Below, piece by piece: positions 37,847 through 40,099 of a stretch of 40,099 bases of DNA. Location of the stretch: the NCBI RefSeq assembly GCF_029866045.1, contig NZ_JARXAB010000174.1:1-40099 (forward strand). The letters run 5' to 3'. This DNA comes from Ramlibacter sp. GTDB taxonomy: Bacteria; Pseudomonadota; Gammaproteobacteria; Burkholderiales; Burkholderiaceae_C. The first letter of the stretch is position 1; the number at the start of each line of letters is the position of its first letter. The notes below the pieces were generated by a model. It was not told the origin of the DNA, did no database searches, and saw only the letters and a program-made list of their open reading frames with translations. A program made the translations under genes and the position numbers.

Positions 37847-38392
37847 ATGCGCAGCGCCCCGCCGGTCCACATGCCGGCGGGGCGTTCGTCCTTTGGGCTG
37901 CGCCTGGGAGCCCGCCTTCCGCTGGTGTTGGCTGTTTTCGGTCTGGCGCTGACCGTGCCTTGGGCCTGGCAGGTCTGGCCAGCCTGGCACGCCTGGTCCG
38001 CTTGGCCAGCTTGGCCAGCTTGGCACGATCCAGGCTGGCGGCCCCTGGCCGCAATGGGCGTCTGCTTGGCTTACGCCGCCTTCACCTGGCGTCTGTCCAG
38101 GCCCCGCGCCCTCGCGCAGGCCGAAGGCGTGTTGGCTTGGGACGGGCAAGCTTGGTACTGGCGGGCCGGTCCGCCGGCAGGCGCAGGGATGGCCCCGGCC
38201 GGTGGCGACGGCTGGCAGGTCGAGCCCGAAGTGGCTCTCGATCTTCAGGGCCTGCTCCTAATGCGCCTGAAGCCGCTCGACCCGCATGCCGGACCGCAGC
38301 AGTGGCTATGGCTGACGCCGCAGGGCGATTCCGGACGATGGCGCGCCCTGCGTCGCGCCCTATATTCAAGTGGCACCCGACCCGCGCAGTGA
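37847..38392 (+). CDS. Hypothetical two-TM protein, possibly YgfX-like
   Basis: A 181-residue protein. Two membrane segments are likely at about residues 24-41 (PLVLAVFGLALTVPWAW) and 66-83 (LAAMGVCLAYAAFTWRL), followed by a soluble domain with WDGQAWYWRAG, LDLQGLLLMRLKPL and WLWLTPQGDSGRWRALRRAL. This layout resembles YgfX/CptA-type proteins, but similarity is weak. Residues 44-61 are six W-x-A/D triplets encoded by a 9-bp tandem repeat. A terminator-like hairpin overlaps its 5' end, so an ATG at 37871 (MPAGRSS) could instead be the start. It lies between fabF and rpoE, where Burkholderiales often carry such a gene. Confidence 0.7.
   Translation: MRSAPPVHMPAGRSSFGLRLGARLPLVLAVFGLALTVPWAWQVWPAWHAWSAWPAWPAWHDPGWRPLAAMGVCLAYAAFTWRLSRPRALAQAEGVLAWDGQAWYWRAGPPAGAGMAPAGGDGWQVEPEVALDLQGLLLMRLKPLDPHAGPQQWLWLTPQGDSGRWRALRRALYSSGTRPAQ
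37856..37893 (+). terminator. Strong hairpin after fabF, inside the next ORF
   Basis: GCCCCGCCGG (37856-37865) pairs perfectly with CCGGCGGGGC (37874-37883) around an 8-nt loop, then GTTCGTCCTTT. The 10-bp GC stem resembles an intrinsic terminator with a weak T-tract. It falls within the first codons of the YgfX-like ORF as drawn. Confidence 0.6.
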
Positions 38393-38412
38393 CCCGCATC
38401 GGCGGCTGCGCC

Positions 38413-39075
38413 ATGACGCCCCGCCTGATCCTCCCCATCCCCCTCCCCCTCTCCCCCCATGCGCTGCCGGACCCCGACGCCTTGCTGGTGCGGCGCACCG
38501 TCGAGGGCGACCTGCGCGCGTATGACCAACTGGTCATTCGCTACCAGCGGCGCATCGAGCGACTGATCTCCCGCATGGTGCGCGATTCAGACCTGGTCGA
38601 GGACATCGCCCAGGAGACCTTCCTGCGTGCCTTCCGCGCCTTGCCGCGGTTTCGCGGCGAGGCCAGGTTCTACACCTGGCTCTATCGGATCGCGGTCAAC
38701 ACCGCGCGCAAGGCCCTGTTGGTGCTGCGGCGTGACCTTCTCATCACCGAGACAGCCCTGCGCGGTAACGATCCCGAGGACGAGTGGGGCATGGGCGCGC
38801 CCGGCGAGACCGAGCCCTCCGGCGACGAGACGCCCGAAACCGCGCTGGCTGCCAAGGAGGTGGCCGCCGCCCTCAACCAGGCCATGGCCGCCCTGCCAGA
38901 GGACTTGCGGCAGGCGGTGACCCTGCGCGAGATCGAGGGTCTGAGCTACGAAGAAATCGCCCAGTGCATGCACTGCCCCATTGGCACGGTGCGCTCGCGC
39001 ATCTTCCGGGCCCGCGAGGCCATCTCCGTCCGGGTACGGCCCCTGCTGGCAAATCAGACGGGCAAGCGCTGGTAG
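38413..39075 (+). CDS. rpoE: RNA polymerase sigma factor RpoE (ECF, sigma-E)
   Basis: A 220-residue ECF sigma factor. Region 2 is DSDLVEDIAQETFLRAFRALPRFRG and FYTWLYRIAVNTARKAL; region 4 is ALPEDLRQAVTLREIEGLSYEEIAQCM with IGTVRSRIFRAREAI. These match the RpoE/AlgU branch, which runs envelope stress response. The N-terminal 20 residues are Pro/Leu-rich and unusual. The ATG at 38413 is chosen; a GTG at 38389 overlaps the preceding stop. No anti-sigma gene follows: the next gene is mucD, 160 bp downstream. Confidence 0.94.
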   Translation: MTPRLILPIPLPLSPHALPDPDALLVRRTVEGDLRAYDQLVIRYQRRIERLISRMVRDSDLVEDIAQETFLRAFRALPRFRGEARFYTWLYRIAVNTARKALLVLRRDLLITETALRGNDPEDEWGMGAPGETEPSGDETPETALAAKEVAAALNQAMAALPEDLRQAVTLREIEGLSYEEIAQCMHCPIGTVRSRIFRAREAISVRVRPLLANQTGKRW

Positions 39076-39235
39076 CGTGCGAACCTCGGTGCGTGGTGGG
39101 GACTTGTACCGCCGCCCGCCGGCCCCATCTGAGGGGTGCCAGAATCGCAGCGACGCGTGATTCGCGGCGTCCGCGCGGTCATGTGCCCCCAGGCACCCGG
39201 ACCCGGCTGACCCGCCCGACCCCACAGGAGATCCC

Positions 39236-40099
39236 ATGCAGTTGTTCTTGAAGCAGACCCTCAGCCCCTTGGCCCTGGCGCTGGCCCTGTCCGTTCCCGG
39301 CGGCCTGGTGGCCACCGCGCCCGCCGCCCACGCGCAGTCCGCACCGCAGCGCGGCGTGCCCGACTTCACCGAACTGGCCGAACAGGTCTCGCCGGCGGTG
39401 GTCAATATACGCACCCTTGAGCGCACTCGCGCGCCCTCGGCTGCCGCCCCCGACGATGAGACGCAGGAGTTCTTCCGCCGCTTCTTCGGCCAGCCCTTGC
39501 CAGGCACCCCCCGTGGTGGCCAACGCCCTGGGCAGCCCGGCCAGCCGGGGCAGGGCGATGGAGAGTCCCAGCCGCGCGGCGTGGGCTCGGGCTTCATCCT
39601 CAGCGCCGACGGCTACGTGATGACCAACGCCCACGTGGTCGATGGCGCCGAGGAGGTCATCGTGACCCTGGCCGACAAGCGCGAGTTCAAGGCCCGGGTG
39701 GTGGGCACCCCCGACCGGCGCACCGACGTGGCGGTGCTCAAGATCGAGGCCAGCGGCCTGCCGCTGGTTCGCATCGGCGACGTGAGCCGGCTCAAGGTCG
39801 GTGAGTGGGTGATGGCCATCGGCTCGCCCTTCGGCCTCGAAAACACCGTCACTGCCGGCATCGTCAGCGCCAAGGGTCGGGATACCGGCGACTACCTACC
39901 TTTTATTCAAACCGATGTGGCCATCAACCCCGGCAACTCCGGCGGCCCGCTGATCAATATGCGCGGTGAAGTGATAGGCATCAACAGCCAGATTTATTCA
40001 CGCTCCGGCGGCTTCATGGGCATTTCCTTCGCAATTCCCATTGATGAAGCTGCCAATGTCAGCAACCAGTTGCGCGCCAACGGACGGGTTCAGCGCGGT
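39236..40099 (+). CDS. mucD: Do-family periplasmic serine protease MucD/DegP (3' end missing)
   Basis: The first 288 codons, running off the window edge with no stop. A signal peptide (LALALALSVPGGLVATAPAAHA) leads into a trypsin-like protease domain. The triad is H133 (TNAHVVDG), D164 (RRTDVAVLK) and S235 (NPGNSGGPL). A Gly/Pro/Gln-rich loop precedes GVGSGFILSADGY. PDZ domains would follow off the edge. It degrades misfolded envelope proteins and normally belongs to the RpoE regulon. AGGAG lies five bases before the ATG. From codon 221 codon choice changes sharply towards A/T endings. Confidence 0.95.
   Translation, partial: MQLFLKQTLSPLALALALSVPGGLVATAPAAHAQSAPQRGVPDFTELAEQVSPAVVNIRTLERTRAPSAAAPDDETQEFFRRFFGQPLPGTPRGGQRPGQPGQPGQGDGESQPRGVGSGFILSADGYVMTNAHVVDGAEEVIVTLADKREFKARVVGTPDRRTDVAVLKIEASGLPLVRIGDVSRLKVGEWVMAIGSPFGLENTVTAGIVSAKGRDTGDYLPFIQTDVAINPGNSGGPLINMRGEVIGINSQIYSRSGGFMGISFAIPIDEAANVSNQLRANGRVQRG

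Noticed and set aside
39079..39131. Sigma-E type promoter (GGACTT then TCTGA) before mucD
   Set aside because: The two elements are about 22 bp apart, too far for the usual 16-17 bp spacing, and the first is a poor match.

Overview
This is a GC-rich (roughly two-thirds G+C), densely packed chromosomal window from a betaproteobacterium, most likely order Burkholderiales and Comamonadaceae-like. The evidence is gene order: hemA next to prfA, ppc divergent from hemC-hemD-hemX-hemY, rne divergent from rluC, maf divergent from yceD-rpmF-plsX-fabHDG-acpP-fabF-rpoE-mucD, a fimT-pilVWXY1-type minor pilin operon, and a lone Bug/TctC binding protein. It is almost entirely core genome. I see no prophage, insertion sequence, CRISPR array, tRNA or rRNA.

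Layout. 1-1465: start of prfA and all of hemA, minus strand. 1491-3597, plus strand: a small membrane protein, yaaA (peroxide/iron stress) and queF (queuosine). 3617-9873, minus strand: a six-gene type IV minor pilin operon, pilE-fimT-pilV-pilW-pilX-pilY1. 9934-11175: dinB, minus. 11330-12334: a Bug/TctC solute-binding protein, plus, sharing a bidirectional terminator with an FMN alpha-hydroxyacid dehydrogenase (minus). 13673-17975: argH and ppc, minus. 18038-22328: hemC, hemD, hemX, hemY, plus. 22459-25620: rne, minus, with a leader of about 0.63 kb. 26255-29545, plus: rluC, a Gph-like phosphatase, a Rieske protein and an S49 peptidase. 29647-31100, minus: a tetrapyrrole-methylase-fold methyltransferase and maf. 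31185-37827, plus: yceD, rpmF and fatty-acid genes plsX, fabH, fabD, fabG, acpP, fabF. 37847-40099, plus: a YgfX-like membrane protein, rpoE and the 5' part of mucD/degP.

How genes work together. HemA feeds 5-aminolevulinate into the pathway continued by HemC and HemD, with HemX/HemY as accessory membrane proteins. PlsX, FabH, FabD, FabG, AcpP and FabF form a near-complete fatty-acid initiation and elongation set, preceded as usual by ribosome-linked yceD-rpmF. The minor pilins and PilY1 make up a pilus priming/tip complex. RpoE and MucD belong to envelope stress response.

No wholly new multi-gene system is evident. The points worth a second look are mostly non-coding or architectural: rpoE followed directly by mucD with no rseA/rseB between them; a 29-bp tandem repeat that reiterates the stop codon and hairpin of the S49 peptidase gene; a 13-bp five-unit tandem repeat before yaaA; an orphan plus-strand terminator in the rne leader; promoter elements placed so that hemA, and perhaps yceD, would make leaderless mRNAs; a perfect 9-bp long-range helix just upstream of the rpmF ribosome-binding site; an in-frame Trp-x-Ala repeat in the YgfX-like protein; and an abrupt codon-usage change in mucD. 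All counts were made by eye.
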